Part shown: one piece after another, positions 9,401 to 18,359 of the stretch | How positions within the stretch are numbered: the stretch's first letter is position 1 | Layout: the number at the start of each line of letters is the position of its first letter | Notes under the pieces: generated by a model | Told to the model about the DNA's origin: nothing | Database searches by the model: none | The model's input: only the letters and a program-made list of their open reading frames with translations | NCBI GenBank assembly: GCA_934477125.1 | Contig: CAKSOL010000009.1 | Location: 1 to 64,000, forward strand | Reading direction: 5' to 3' | Source of the DNA: an uncultured Eubacteriales bacterium | GTDB taxonomy: Bacteria > Bacillota > Clostridia > Oscillospirales > Acutalibacteraceae | Length of the DNA: 64,000 nt | Translations under genes and position numbers: made by a program

Positions 9401-10803
9401 TCCAACGTCTGCTCATCTCCTGCGCAGTTCACCGTTCCGACAAGGCTTGACGGGTTGTACAGGCTTTCGGCGCTGTCCGATACATAAACTCTCCAGCTTT
9501 CCGGATAGCTTTGGTTTATACCGGCGTAAAGCGATACCTTTTCGATATAATAGCTGCCGTCCAGATTATACTGAACGCCCGGATATTTTGCAGGAGACCA
9601 GTCAATGCTTGACGGCAAATCTGTCCAGCTTGAGGTCACACCGTCGGTAAGAGCGGCAATCGCGGTTTCGGTTATACGCGAGGTATCCTCAACCGTTCCG
9701 TTTTCATTAAGGAATACTCCCTTTGAGGATGAAAGTGACTTTTTCAGCAGATTTTTCGGAGCATCGGCATTTTCACCCGTCCAAAGTTCAAATTCCTTAA
9801 CACGCTGATTGCCGTTATAATCCGTGCAGAAAAATGCAACGTATCTCACCTGTTTCTGAACAGGCACCTTAACGCCGGCATCGCCGCAGACTATATTGCT
9901 TCCGACTATATTATCGGGATTATAAAGCGAGCCGAGACTGTCTGACGCGTATACCCTGTATGTATCCTTATATGCGTCAAAGCCCGAGTAAATCATAATA
10001 TAATCGGCAAAAACGCTTTCAGTAAGGGTATAAACCGCTCCGACATATCTTGCCGGATTCCAGTCGAGAGCGCCGTATACGTCGGTTGCGGTGGTTTTAT
10101 CGCCGTCGGTTGATTTTGCAAGAGCGCCGTTTGAGTCAAAACGCTTGCTGCTTTCAACATTTCCGCTGCTCACAAACATATTTACGCCCGCAGCAGCTTC
10201 AAGCTTTGTCCTGAAAGCGTTTTCCGAAACAAAGCCGTTTCCCTGCTCTGCGGTATAAAGCTCAAATTCGCGTATATTTATCGAGCCCTCGTAATATTCG
10301 TTCACAAGCGCCACATATTTAACCTTGCGTTCAAGCTTAACCTTAGCCCCGTTTTCCGCTGCGCTGACAGTTCCGGCAAGGCTTTCCGCAGAATAAAGCG
10401 AGGACAGCTCCTCGGAGGCATATACTCTCCATTTTTCAGAGGATTTTGCATAAATATATGCTTCTCCGCAGTAAAACGTATCGTTAAGCTCATACTGCGC
10501 TCCGACATAGCGAACGGGGTCCCAGTCGAGTGCGCCCCAGACCTCGACAGCCGTTTCCCTATCGCCGTCAACGGTTTTAAGCGTTGCATTGGCATCGGGA
10601 GTATTAAATCTGCCGTACTCGACAACATTGCCGTTCTGATACATTAAAATCGGCTTAACCTGAGCCAGCTGAGTTCTGAGAACGTTTTCCGGGACAAAAG
10701 CGTTCTCCTCAGCCGAGCTCAGAAGTCCCGCCGGAACGGCTGCCGCCAGCAGCGATACCGCCAGCAGCGCCGATATTAAATTCAGTATTCTTTTTTTCAA
10801 CAT
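6418..10803 (-). CDS. Large membrane-anchored multi-discoidin DUF4886 protein
   Basis: A 1461-residue surface protein. A signal peptide covers residues 1-31. Three discoidin-like modules follow (about 36-188, 190-345, 350-497), then a DUF4886 SGNH-like domain (about 508-755; Ser517 in IGNSF, His699 in QHANSYGQY), three more modules (about 780-925, 940-1090, 1100-1245) and a separate beta-rich region (about 1255-1410). A single membrane helix near the C-terminus ends in a basic tail (RQYRKKK), so the protein is tethered with its bulk outside. Modules share words such as GALDWxPxRYVG and YRVYASD. It is the anchored counterpart of the dockerin protein at 1-1443. The role is inferred as binding and de-esterifying polysaccharide. 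The start has GGAG and a clear leader. Confidence 0.9.
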   Translation of the reverse strand: MLKKRILNLISALLAVSLLAAAVPAGLLSSAEENAFVPENVLRTQLAQVKPILMYQNGNVVEYGRFNTPDANATLKTVDGDRETAVEVWGALDWDPVRYVGAQYELNDTFYCGEAYIYAKSSEKWRVYASEELSSLYSAESLAGTVSAAENGAKVKLERKVKYVALVNEYYEGSINIREFELYTAEQGNGFVSENAFRTKLEAAAGVNMFVSSGNVESSKRFDSNGALAKSTDGDKTTATDVYGALDWNPARYVGAVYTLTESVFADYIMIYSGFDAYKDTYRVYASDSLGSLYNPDNIVGSNIVCGDAGVKVPVQKQVRYVAFFCTDYNGNQRVKEFELWTGENADAPKNLLKKSLSSSKGVFLNENGTVEDTSRITETAIAALTDGVTSSWTDLPSSIDWSPAKYPGVQYNLDGSYYIEKVSLYAGINQSYPESWRVYVSDSAESLYNPSSLVGTVNCAGDEQTLDVGKTAGFAAFVCVAQTGNPRPREFEVWSGKKPDDGRDDEIKRVLTIGNSFAENASGFATEIAAASGKSLTFGYLKYPSCTIEQHYNNAVSDNAVYKFAVTENSGGTVVKTTVKDGSSSFATVKEALQYADWDIVVIQQGSTASYDYSTYAKASALIEYIKGLLPDAEIMVHETWSWATWSLDNNPANDFKNIEKAYHQLAGDNGNLRIIPSGRAFEFARRDGISVNDSDNQHANSYGQYLAGACYVSAVFGIDITENSFGDAHPYFKDIDMSILKNAVKNAMNYVYDPNSSWDWSDGKQIEEDNLKNPDSPNFISRHYASHSTVAMNPASGTVADHTHFTAANKDAVKLAIDGKTDTQFEVWGALDWEPMQYVGVMFTLDGSYNVDTAVAYGRNDVTVEVYASDAISTLHNKSSYVGKISCGSENEIKIGRQIKYVTFLISGYNPGTSAMLSELDLTGSDTAVIKEEITWPAAPDGENILKNAGAEKIIAPGGDFAGTKEYDYGFMDAQTPAELSALTDGDLKKHYDVWGISEKDKPGVVYDLGAYYDISHLHAWAGADGSQFLIINGYRIYASDSLQTLYKSKSLVGAYSNSDDSTNEYALNVSLKRIRYIAFILTDSSDGGWRLREFAAYGVKSADQSEAAEQKSIIEGIDAEYYGVATDNLADPVYMGASNFVSALTDGSRDSVEFWGGADINNSKFVFIYNLYENFDLTGADIFAFADSIEEDSGIHKGIRSAKVYASRRFDGLFTGTPVTVKEDYEDPARADETSSYSLAAPAEWKQVKYVAFVFTIGDSRYGACRLEELKVYGALSAEQDKEEEKTKLPQYIDISAGNGVVARIYAKDSNDDLNKLSAVLKADISTEKSELEFVEAALSGFKATKLYKLSIVTSSGAELNTGGRIIRLSLPEDNSALKVACVDGNGAEIVSNGTLNGCITVETETLRNYALVSGNGAAKSAGRLNVIFIVTVCLGVLAGFSVAAASFLAVRQYRKKK

Positions 10804-10832
10804 TTTCTTCTCCTTTCGCGGAAAAGCAGTTG

Positions 10833-12131
10833 TTATCCGTTGATTATCTTGTCTATCTGAGCCTTAAAGCTGGTTTTATATTCGCTGATAAGCTGAGAAA
10901 CATCGTCTCCGCCGATTATTTTTGCAATCATCTGAACGTATTCCTCACCCAAAGTGCCGTAAGCATAGTTAGCATAATTGATATTCTCATAGTAAGGAGT
11001 TATACGCTCTATCTGCTCCGCAGAGAGATAATCCTCCCAGGAGTTATCGCCCTTGCCCTTTGTCATATGAAGTGCAAACGCGGCTACCGCCTCAGGATTC
11101 TGAGAACCGTTGACAATTCCGATTGCCTTGAGCCAGTCGGTAGGGTATGCGCCGTTTTCATTTCCCTTTGCAAGCGGAATGGGAGCGATGTCCCAGTTTT
11201 TCTTAACGTTATTCGGAACATTTGAGTCGTTCATCATCTTCGGAGCCTCATAAAGTCCGTCTATCGCCATTGCAGCAGTTCCCTTGCGGAAGCTTGACTG
11301 CGCGTTTATAACCGAGGTTGCGCCGGTTGTAAGCTTTTTGATAAAGTTGAGACCGTCAAGAACCTTAGAATCTCCGAGGTTCTGAGAGGGAACGCCGTTG
11401 CTGTCATAAGAAACAATCTGAGTTCCGAATGCGGAAACAAATTCGCTGTAGCTTCTGGTATTTTCGCCGCCTGCGGAATAACCGGCAATTCCAGCCTTTG
11501 TATTGGTAAGTCCCTTTGCAAGCTCATAGAACGTATCGAGATTCCAGTTATTCTCCTTTACGTATTCATTGGGAGTTTTCAGTCCAGCCTCGGCGATAAG
11601 GTCGGTGCGGTAATACATAACCATCATATCGACATCCCAGTATGATGAAAAGCCGTAATAATTAGAATTCCATTTATAGAAATCCATTTTGCTGATATCA
11701 AAGCCGCCCTCGTCTACCTTTGATTTATCGAGAAGATATTCCGAGGATATATAGCTGTTGATAGGCTGATACATACCGGCAATTATCTGAGTCGGGAAAA
11801 ATGCGCCATAGATATAACCGATGTCATACGGATCTCCGCCGGCTATTGACGCGGCAATCTTGCTGTTATAGTTCTGATAGTCAACAACCTCGTCGGTAAT
11901 TGTGCATCCGGTACGGTCGGTAAACTCCTTAACAAGCTTTTTTTCGCTTTCGCTCGGCTCATACCAGAGTATGCGTTTTAATGTTACACCGTCGAACTTT
12001 TTGTTCCAAAGCGAATCGCCGGAGCCTTTGTTTCCGCTTTGAACCTCGCTTGAGCCTCCGCCGCCGCAGGCGGTAGCGCAGAACGCCAAAGCTCCTGCCA
12101 AAGCAACTGCCAATAAACGTTTTAATTTCAT
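10833..12131 (-). CDS. Sugar ABC transporter substrate-binding lipoprotein (CUT1, system A)
   Basis: A 432-residue family 1 extracellular solute-binding protein. It has a lipoprotein signal peptide with the lipid-accepting Cys22 (ATAC, near-consensus lipobox) and a glycine-rich linker GGGGSS. The middle shows SBP words such as FTDRTGC and YYRTDLIAEAGL. I chose the ATG at 12131, nine bases after AAGGAG, over an in-frame TTG two codons earlier. It is encoded just after two permeases (12156-14043) to complete a CUT1 importer without an ATPase. The substrate is inferred as a manno-oligosaccharide from the enzymes around it. Confidence 0.93.
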   Translation of the reverse strand: MKLKRLLAVALAGALAFCATACGGGGSSEVQSGNKGSGDSLWNKKFDGVTLKRILWYEPSESEKKLVKEFTDRTGCTITDEVVDYQNYNSKIAASIAGGDPYDIGYIYGAFFPTQIIAGMYQPINSYISSEYLLDKSKVDEGGFDISKMDFYKWNSNYYGFSSYWDVDMMVMYYRTDLIAEAGLKTPNEYVKENNWNLDTFYELAKGLTNTKAGIAGYSAGGENTRSYSEFVSAFGTQIVSYDSNGVPSQNLGDSKVLDGLNFIKKLTTGATSVINAQSSFRKGTAAMAIDGLYEAPKMMNDSNVPNNVKKNWDIAPIPLAKGNENGAYPTDWLKAIGIVNGSQNPEAVAAFALHMTKGKGDNSWEDYLSAEQIERITPYYENINYANYAYGTLGEEYVQMIAKIIGGDDVSQLISEYKTSFKAQIDKIING

Positions 12132-12155
12132 AATCAATTACTCCTTTTTATTATT

Positions 12156-13136
12156 TTAACCAACAATACCCGTTCTTTCTATACTTTCGGTAAAGAAACG
12201 CTGGGTAAAAATATACAGTATAAGCGGAGGAAGTATGGTAAGCAGACAGCCTGCCTGCAAATACGTTCTTATTTCATCGGGCGTATTCGTTACCACATTG
12301 AAGATTTTTGCATCCTGCAAAAGCGACTGCATCTGATTGAGCATAACGGAAACAGGCTGATTATCGTTAAAATACATAGACGACTGAAAATAATCGTTCC
12401 AATGCCAGACAAACGAGAAAAGCAGCACCGTTATCAGCGCGGACTTTGCAAGCGGCAGCATAATGCTTATAAAGGTTCTGAACGCACCGCAGCCGTCTAT
12501 CATAGCCGCTTCCTCAAGGTCCTTAGGCATTCCGGCGAAAAATTGCCTGAATATGAATATGAAAAGCCCGGATCTCAAGCCGGATGCGAAAAGCGCCGGC
12601 AGAATAAATGTCCAAACCGTATTTATAAGGCTTATCTGAGCCGGAACGGCAGGTATTACTGCATGCAGCAGCTTCATTATTCCGAAAAAGTTAAAATTCC
12701 GGTAATTTATAAACGAGGAAATTATCGTTGTCTGCGGAGGGACTATAATCGTAAGCAAAACCATTGCAAACATAAATCCCTTTTCTTTAAAATTATATCT
12801 CGCAAAGCCGTAGCCTACCAAGGTACACGAAATAAGTGACACCGCCGTTGAGCCTATTGCAATAACAGCGGTTGTTGTTATTGCCCGCGGATATTCGAGA
12901 ATTTCAATCGCAGTTTTAATGCTGCCGAAGGATATTCCGCGCGGAATCCAGACAATGCTCGGATCGTTGACCGTATCGGGACTTCTCACCGCAACGCTTA
13001 TCATATAAAGTACCGGAAAAAGGAAAATATAGCATATTCCGATAAGCAGGAAAAATCTGAAAATCTTCCATATTATCGAAGTTCCGTTTTTCCTTAAAAA
13101 CCTTTCGGATTTACATGCGGCATTGTTTAAATTCAT
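12156..13136 (-). CDS. Carbohydrate ABC transporter permease, MalG type (system A)
   Basis: A 326-residue inner-membrane permease with six predicted helices and the cytoplasmic EAA loop (EEAAMIDGCGAFRTF...LPLAKSA) that contacts the ATPase. Its ribosome-binding site, AAGGAGG, lies inside the last codons of the preceding permease gene, and the two genes are a base apart. It pairs with the MalF-type permease at 13138-14043 and the lipoprotein at 10833-12131. The long N-terminal arm (about 30 residues before the first helix) is usual for the family. Confidence 0.94.
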   Translation of the reverse strand: MNLNNAACKSERFLRKNGTSIIWKIFRFFLLIGICYIFLFPVLYMISVAVRSPDTVNDPSIVWIPRGISFGSIKTAIEILEYPRAITTTAVIAIGSTAVSLISCTLVGYGFARYNFKEKGFMFAMVLLTIIVPPQTTIISSFINYRNFNFFGIMKLLHAVIPAVPAQISLINTVWTFILPALFASGLRSGLFIFIFRQFFAGMPKDLEEAAMIDGCGAFRTFISIMLPLAKSALITVLLFSFVWHWNDYFQSSMYFNDNQPVSVMLNQMQSLLQDAKIFNVVTNTPDEIRTYLQAGCLLTILPPLILYIFTQRFFTESIERTGIVG

Positions 13137-13137
13137 T

Positions 13138-14043
13138 TTAAGCCCTCCTTTCGGAGCGTTGTCCGCGAGAGCTTAAAAGCAGCACTATCGCAAGCAGCAG
13201 CCCTATTATGAGGAAATATACCCAGCTCATCGCCGCCGCGCGGTCATACTGCTGGTCGGCAAACACGCTGTTTATCTGATCCATAACAACGTTTGCGGAG
13301 TCGGTAAAGGTATCAATAATAGTATATACGACGTTTATAAGTATCATCGGAGAAATCATAGGTATAGTTATCATCCAGAAGTTTTCCCAGGCGGAGGCTC
13401 CCTCGACCTCAGAGGCCTCATAAAGCGACGGAGAAATAGACTGGAGCGCCGCAAGGAAAATTATCATCTGAATACCTGTTCTCCACATCAGGTCATAAAG
13501 GTTCGAGGAAATATATGAAAAATATTCAACAACCTTTTCATTAAGTCCCATATCAACAAGCAGGCTCGTAAGACCGTAGGAGCTTGCGGAAACGGTTGTT
13601 TTCATTCCCTCGGAGGAGGAAATAAGGCTTGTTGCAAAGGTATCGCTGTTTATAATTTCCATAACTACGCCCGACGCAATTATAACCGGAAGAAAGAAAA
13701 CCGCGCGGACAAAGGTTCTGCCGTGGAATTTGGAATTTAAAACTATTGCAAAGAACAGGGAGGCGATAATAACAACCGGAACCTTATAAAGCAGAGAGGT
13801 CATCGAGGAAACAAGGTTCTTGTTGAAGTCCGGGTCGGTCAAAAAAATGTATTTCAGATTTTTAAGACCTACAAACTGCATTGTAAAGCCGCCGACCTTT
13901 AACGAAACATCGTTAAATACAAAGGTGAGCGACTCAAGCGCCGGCTTTAGGAAAAACAGAAGAAATCCTATTGTGAAAGGCAGAATAAAAAGTCTGCCGG
14001 ACATTGCCTTCCTGCCCTCAATAGTCAGCTTGGGCTTTTTCAT
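13138..14043 (-). CDS. Carbohydrate ABC transporter permease, MalF type (system A)
   Basis: A 301-residue membrane permease with about six helices. Its EAA loop reads YEASEVEGASAWENFWMITIP. It starts at an ATG that overlaps the stop of the DUF5696 gene by four bases (ATGA) and is followed directly by the MalG-type partner. A long extracytoplasmic stretch (about residues 130-180) separates helices 3 and 4. Together these form a CUT1 importer. Confidence 0.94.
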   Translation of the reverse strand: MKKPKLTIEGRKAMSGRLFILPFTIGFLLFFLKPALESLTFVFNDVSLKVGGFTMQFVGLKNLKYIFLTDPDFNKNLVSSMTSLLYKVPVVIIASLFFAIVLNSKFHGRTFVRAVFFLPVIIASGVVMEIINSDTFATSLISSSEGMKTTVSASSYGLTSLLVDMGLNEKVVEYFSYISSNLYDLMWRTGIQMIIFLAALQSISPSLYEASEVEGASAWENFWMITIPMISPMILINVVYTIIDTFTDSANVVMDQINSVFADQQYDRAAAMSWVYFLIIGLLLAIVLLLSSRGQRSERRA

Positions 14044-16235
14044 CCCGTTTTCCCTCCTGTCACCAAGTAACCTCCGGGCGAAACTGTGTCGTTCCCGATT
14101 TTTACTTCGTTTTCGCCGCGGTTGACATATACAGCCGTTCCGTTTTCAAATACGGTTTTCGAGACGCCGTTTTCGCTCTCATGGGAAACTATTTTCTTAT
14201 CGTAAAGCTGAGAATAAACGTCGGTAAACTCCTTGAACTGCGACTTTGCCTGCGAAATCCAATTTGAAACGGTTGTACCTCCCAGCCAGTTAAAGGTAGT
14301 CTCTATCAGCCCGGCGTCGTCCGATGCTATACCGAAATAATACGGATTTGCGCCGTATTCAAGACAGTCAAGCAGGGTGTTTCCGCTTTCTGCGCCATAA
14401 GAGACAGCTCCGTGAAGCACCATTTGAACGAAAGGAATGTCCCTTGAGAAAATCAGATTACCGTCGGAAGTAGACGGCAGGGAGTATATTCCGTTCACGT
14501 ACTTATATGTATAAGCGTTTCCCGTGCTGACGGCGACCCTGCGGTTTTTCCCTGCGTTTTTAAGAACCTCACCGTAGTATTCGACCGTTTGACTGCGCTC
14601 GCAGGCGTTATTTTTGAAATCGGAATAAAGAGTCTCTCCGACACCGCTCAGCGATACTCCTCCGGAATATGAATAGCGGGAAAAGAATTTATCCGCCGCC
14701 TTTTTAAAATTCTCAGGAGTAAGCAAATACCAGGGATTTTCGTTATTTACCGGAACATAAACCGAGCGCATATATTTATACTGGGGTGTTCTGGTCCCGA
14801 ATATCGACTTGCTTACGTCCGAGAGCGCCGAAAAGCCATTACCGGAACGCCGGATACTCATAAAATCAAGGTCAAAATAAACCGAATTTCCGTTTTTCTC
14901 TCCGGCGGCAAACAGCTTTTTAAAGCCTTTTTTACCTCCGAGAACACCGACCGGCGAAAGCTTGGTCATAGCCTTTTTATTTTCAATTCCGCTGTTATTC
15001 CAGCCGATATACCTGAGCGCTGCCGGAATATCCTCGCCGTTAAGCTCGGAAAGTATATCCGCAGCCTCGGAAAAGCTCGTAAGCGAAATTGTTTTGGTAT
15101 AAGGTATTCCGAGGAAAGACGCCTTCTTGGCTGCAGCGCCGTAAAGCGTTATATAAAGCTGCGGTTTTTCGGATTTCGACGTAAGACCGAGATAATCGCG
15201 GTAAACTCCCGCCATTCCGCTGTAATTCGCGGCGGCGCCGCTCAGGAAACTGAACTCAACGGTATAATCCTCTAGCTTTTTGCGTTTTTCGATGCCGTAA
15301 ATTATCCGCTGGTTTGAATAATCCGATTCAAAAAGCGTCGTGCTGTCAACTATCGCGGTAATATACTCGCTGAAAACACGGGTATAAGCGGAGGCGGGGG
15401 AATTTGATTCGGCGTTTATTCTCGCCTGACTGTCGGCGCCGGTTATAACTGCGGCAACCGCTGTTTCTCCTCTTTTTATACCGTATACCGGAACGGTAAT
15501 ATTCTGTTCCCTGCCGGTATATTCCTCCTTTTCGATAGCGGCGTCATCGCCGTATACCATTTCGGAATACGATGAAAGGTCCCCTCTGCATGAGCCTATA
15601 TCAACCAGCGCTCCGCTGCCTGACGGCACAAACAGATAGCCGTTCTCGCCATTTACCGCCGCGGTAAATCCGGGCAGCAGCTCAACGGAGGTTATATAAT
15701 ATTCCTTTCCGGTCTTTATCTCACCGCCCTTGATTTGAGCCTTTAAACCGCTCTCAGTAAGAGTTATTTCAACCGGTACCGTCGCTTCGATATCGGAAAA
15801 CGTATATTCCGCTCTGAAACCGTTTTTAATTTTTTCTACCCTTACGTTATTTCTTTTAACGCTGTAAGCATAGCTGTTCTGATAAGACGGAACGGCGGTG
15901 CTTGCTATTGTGCTTGCCTGAACATAATTGACGCCTATAACCGAAACAAGGTCGGTTCTGAGCCGTCCGGCAGTCTGAGCGTAAGCCTCGCTTTCCTCAT
16001 CAAGAACATTCCATTGTCCGCTTCGCCAAGTATCTCCACTTGATAAAACAGTCAGGGAGAAATCGCCTGTCTTTAAATCCGCCTGCAAAGCGTAACCGCC
16101 GTTCTCGCAAATAAGCTCATACCCGTCCGCCCGGCTTTCCGCAGCTTCGGAAACGCCGGTTTCGTCCGCCGAGCATACAATAACAGAAAAAAGCATTATG
16201 AACGCGATAAAAACTGCAAACGATTTTTTAAGCAT
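14040..16235 (-). CDS. DUF5696 secreted protein linked to sugar transporters
   Basis: A 731-residue protein starting at an ATG seven bases after AAAGGAG. The signal peptide (MLKKSFAVF...) has a Cys-Ser after the hydrophobic core (VIVCSADE), so lipid attachment is possible but the lipobox is weak. The rest matches DUF5696: a beta-rich N-terminal half (about 40-330, with a VPSGSGALVDIG word) and a probable TIM-barrel-like C-terminal half with words such as YIGWNNSG, YFDLDFMS and GVSLSGVGE. These resemble glycoside-hydrolase barrels, but I cannot name catalytic residues. Family members are known beside CUT1 permeases and Yip1 proteins, as here. The function is not known; I infer an exported glycan-processing or binding enzyme. 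Confidence 0.8.
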   Translation of the reverse strand: MLKKSFAVFIAFIMLFSVIVCSADETGVSEAAESRADGYELICENGGYALQADLKTGDFSLTVLSSGDTWRSGQWNVLDEESEAYAQTAGRLRTDLVSVIGVNYVQASTIASTAVPSYQNSYAYSVKRNNVRVEKIKNGFRAEYTFSDIEATVPVEITLTESGLKAQIKGGEIKTGKEYYITSVELLPGFTAAVNGENGYLFVPSGSGALVDIGSCRGDLSSYSEMVYGDDAAIEKEEYTGREQNITVPVYGIKRGETAVAAVITGADSQARINAESNSPASAYTRVFSEYITAIVDSTTLFESDYSNQRIIYGIEKRKKLEDYTVEFSFLSGAAANYSGMAGVYRDYLGLTSKSEKPQLYITLYGAAAKKASFLGIPYTKTISLTSFSEAADILSELNGEDIPAALRYIGWNNSGIENKKAMTKLSPVGVLGGKKGFKKLFAAGEKNGNSVYFDLDFMSIRRSGNGFSALSDVSKSIFGTRTPQYKYMRSVYVPVNNENPWYLLTPENFKKAADKFFSRYSYSGGVSLSGVGETLYSDFKNNACERSQTVEYYGEVLKNAGKNRRVAVSTGNAYTYKYVNGIYSLPSTSDGNLIFSRDIPFVQMVLHGAVSYGAESGNTLLDCLEYGANPYYFGIASDDAGLIETTFNWLGGTTVSNWISQAKSQFKEFTDVYSQLYDKKIVSHESENGVSKTVFENGTAVYVNRGENEVKIGNDTVSPGGYLVTGGKTG

Positions 16236-16249
16236 ACCGTTTCTCCTTT

Positions 16250-18328
16250 CTATTTCATTATCGCGGCTTCCGAGCATATCGACTTTACAAAGCTTATAAC
16301 CTGCTGCATAAGACCGACAAAGAGAATCGCGAGGAATATTATAATTGCAACGCCTATCGCCGTCATAATAAACGACAGCAGGTTTTTAGAAAAGCTGAAC
16401 TGATGTATTGACATAGACCCTGCAAATATCAGAACCGCCGACCATATTATCCCTGCCAGCCTGACCGCGGTCAGAAAAGCCTGTTCCTCAAGAGTCATAG
16501 TGTTTGAAAGAATAACACATACGAATACCGATAATATATAAGGCAGCAGCGAATAGGCAATCATACAGAATATATCTATCAGCCTGCCCTTTCCCTCAAT
16601 AAGCGTACAGACAGCCCAGTTTGCTACCGAGCATACTGCCGCAACGCCGAATGCCTGCAAAAGAGTTATAAAAACATTATAATCGGATGCACGGTTCTGA
16701 TTAAACGAAAAGCCGGTTAAAAACCAATTTGCCGTAAGTGCCAGAAACAGCGCCGCAAATATTCCGAGGCACAGTCCCAAAGACCAGCCGCGTTTCTTTT
16801 TCAGGCTGTCGAAGCCGTCAAACGGGTGGAACATTGTAAAGAGAGGAGCGGTATATTTTTTCTCAAGAGAGGATTTTTCATATGCGTTTCTTCTTCCGAA
16901 CCGCCGCTTTGAAAAGCGGATAAGAAGAATTATACCGACTATTGCCGCCAGAGCCGCCGCTATAAGCCATACGAAATTCGCCTTTATAAATTCGCGGCGA
17001 ACCTCCTTAAATGCCGAGGAGTATCCCTTATTGGAATAAGCAAGCTTAAAGTATTTAAGCGCTTCCTTATACTGTCCCGCCTCATCAAGAGCAAGACCTA
17101 TGCCGTAGTAGGCAACCGTGCTGTTGGAATTAAGCTTCAAAACCTCTTCCCAATACTGCTTTGACTCGGAATATTTTCCGTCCTCCAGCAAATTCTGCGC
17201 CGTCCGCACCGTTTTGATATAATCGTTCGCTCTGAACACGGTTATTCCGCCGCGCGCGTTATCAAGAACATAAACATTATCGCCGGAGGTTTCTACGGCG
17301 GTAACCGATGTGAAATTTCCGAGCTTATCGCCCATACCGCCGAAAACAGAAATAAGGTCGCCGTCCTCAGAGTAAACGAAAACGCGTCCTCTTGAGGCGT
17401 CAAGAAGAAAAACATAGTTTTCGCTGTCAACCTCAACATCGCAGAAAGCGGTTGAAAGAGAGCCCTTTATTTTTCTGTCCCATTCCAAATCGCCGTAAAC
17501 CTCGCCGTCCTTAAGATTTGAACCCTTAAAATTCAGAAGTCTTACTCCCGTTTCTCCGCTTGAGGACTGGGTTACGGTATAGATAAAGCCTTTTTCGGCT
17601 ACGTCGAAATTAGTTATCGACGACGGCGAGGAGGTAGCCGAATTGCGGATTTGTTCCTCGGTCATAAACTTGCGCCATACGTAATTAAGCAGCGCCTTAG
17701 CCGTTTTTTCCACCTCGTTCATAGCGAAAAATCCGCCGAATGAGCCGTCGCTGAGGTAGGTCACGGCGCCGTCGTTTATTCCGTCTACCAAAGCATAGGT
17801 AACGCCGTTGCTGTCGCGTATGACCTTTTTAACGCTGTAAACCAAATCGGACGCTATCATCGGAGTTTCCGGCTTTAAAAGCAGCTCCTTAAAGCTTCCG
17901 GAATTATCAAGCCCGATAATACGCTGATTTGCGGTATCGGCTATCAGAATATCGCCGTTTTTGCAGACATAAAGACCTCCGGCGCCGGTAAAATCAAGCA
18001 TTTCGCCGTTATATACCGGTTTTTCTATAATCCGCTTTAAATTAAGCTCGCCATCAGTTACAACGATACGCGAATTGCCGGAATCGAGAATATAAATTTC
18101 CCCGTTAAGCTCGCACATATCCGTAGGCTCAGTAAGCGGACCGCTGCCGATTTCCGCACCTGTAAGCATCATCGCCGGCTCATAGCCGACAGGCGCCGGA
18201 ACCGACTCCTCCTCGCTGTTATACTCATATCCGAGATACGGAACAAACGAGGCAGCGGAAACATTAACGCCGACCGATGAAATCAGCGCGGCGGCGGCAA
18301 GCGCCGAGCATATGAATTTTTTCAGCAT
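16250..18328 (-). CDS. NHL-repeat / TPR / Yip1-domain membrane protein
   Basis: A 692-residue protein. After a signal peptide (about 1-25), residues about 45-370 form a beta-propeller of NHL-type repeats (LTEPTDMCELNGEIYILDSGNSRIVV, paraphrased as repeated IYILDSGN/ILIADTANQRI words). Two TPR-like helices pairs follow (about 375-440: NSTVAYYGIGLALDEAGQY). After a first helix (about 452-472) comes a cytoplasmic basic stretch, then a Yip1-type bundle of about five membrane helices (about 515-690). The outside sensor and inside bundle suggest a transporter accessory or sensory protein, but no activity is known. It sits between the anchored GH5 and DUF5696, in the transporter cluster. Confidence 0.82.
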   Translation of the reverse strand: MLKKFICSALAAAALISSVGVNVSAASFVPYLGYEYNSEEESVPAPVGYEPAMMLTGAEIGSGPLTEPTDMCELNGEIYILDSGNSRIVVTDGELNLKRIIEKPVYNGEMLDFTGAGGLYVCKNGDILIADTANQRIIGLDNSGSFKELLLKPETPMIASDLVYSVKKVIRDSNGVTYALVDGINDGAVTYLSDGSFGGFFAMNEVEKTAKALLNYVWRKFMTEEQIRNSATSSPSSITNFDVAEKGFIYTVTQSSSGETGVRLLNFKGSNLKDGEVYGDLEWDRKIKGSLSTAFCDVEVDSENYVFLLDASRGRVFVYSEDGDLISVFGGMGDKLGNFTSVTAVETSGDNVYVLDNARGGITVFRANDYIKTVRTAQNLLEDGKYSESKQYWEEVLKLNSNSTVAYYGIGLALDEAGQYKEALKYFKLAYSNKGYSSAFKEVRREFIKANFVWLIAAALAAIVGIILLIRFSKRRFGRRNAYEKSSLEKKYTAPLFTMFHPFDGFDSLKKKRGWSLGLCLGIFAALFLALTANWFLTGFSFNQNRASDYNVFITLLQAFGVAAVCSVANWAVCTLIEGKGRLIDIFCMIAYSLLPYILSVFVCVILSNTMTLEEQAFLTAVRLAGIIWSAVLIFAGSMSIHQFSFSKNLLSFIMTAIGVAIIIFLAILFVGLMQQVISFVKSICSEAAIMK

Positions 18329-18359
18329 ACCGCTTCACATCCTTTCGGAACGATTTCTG

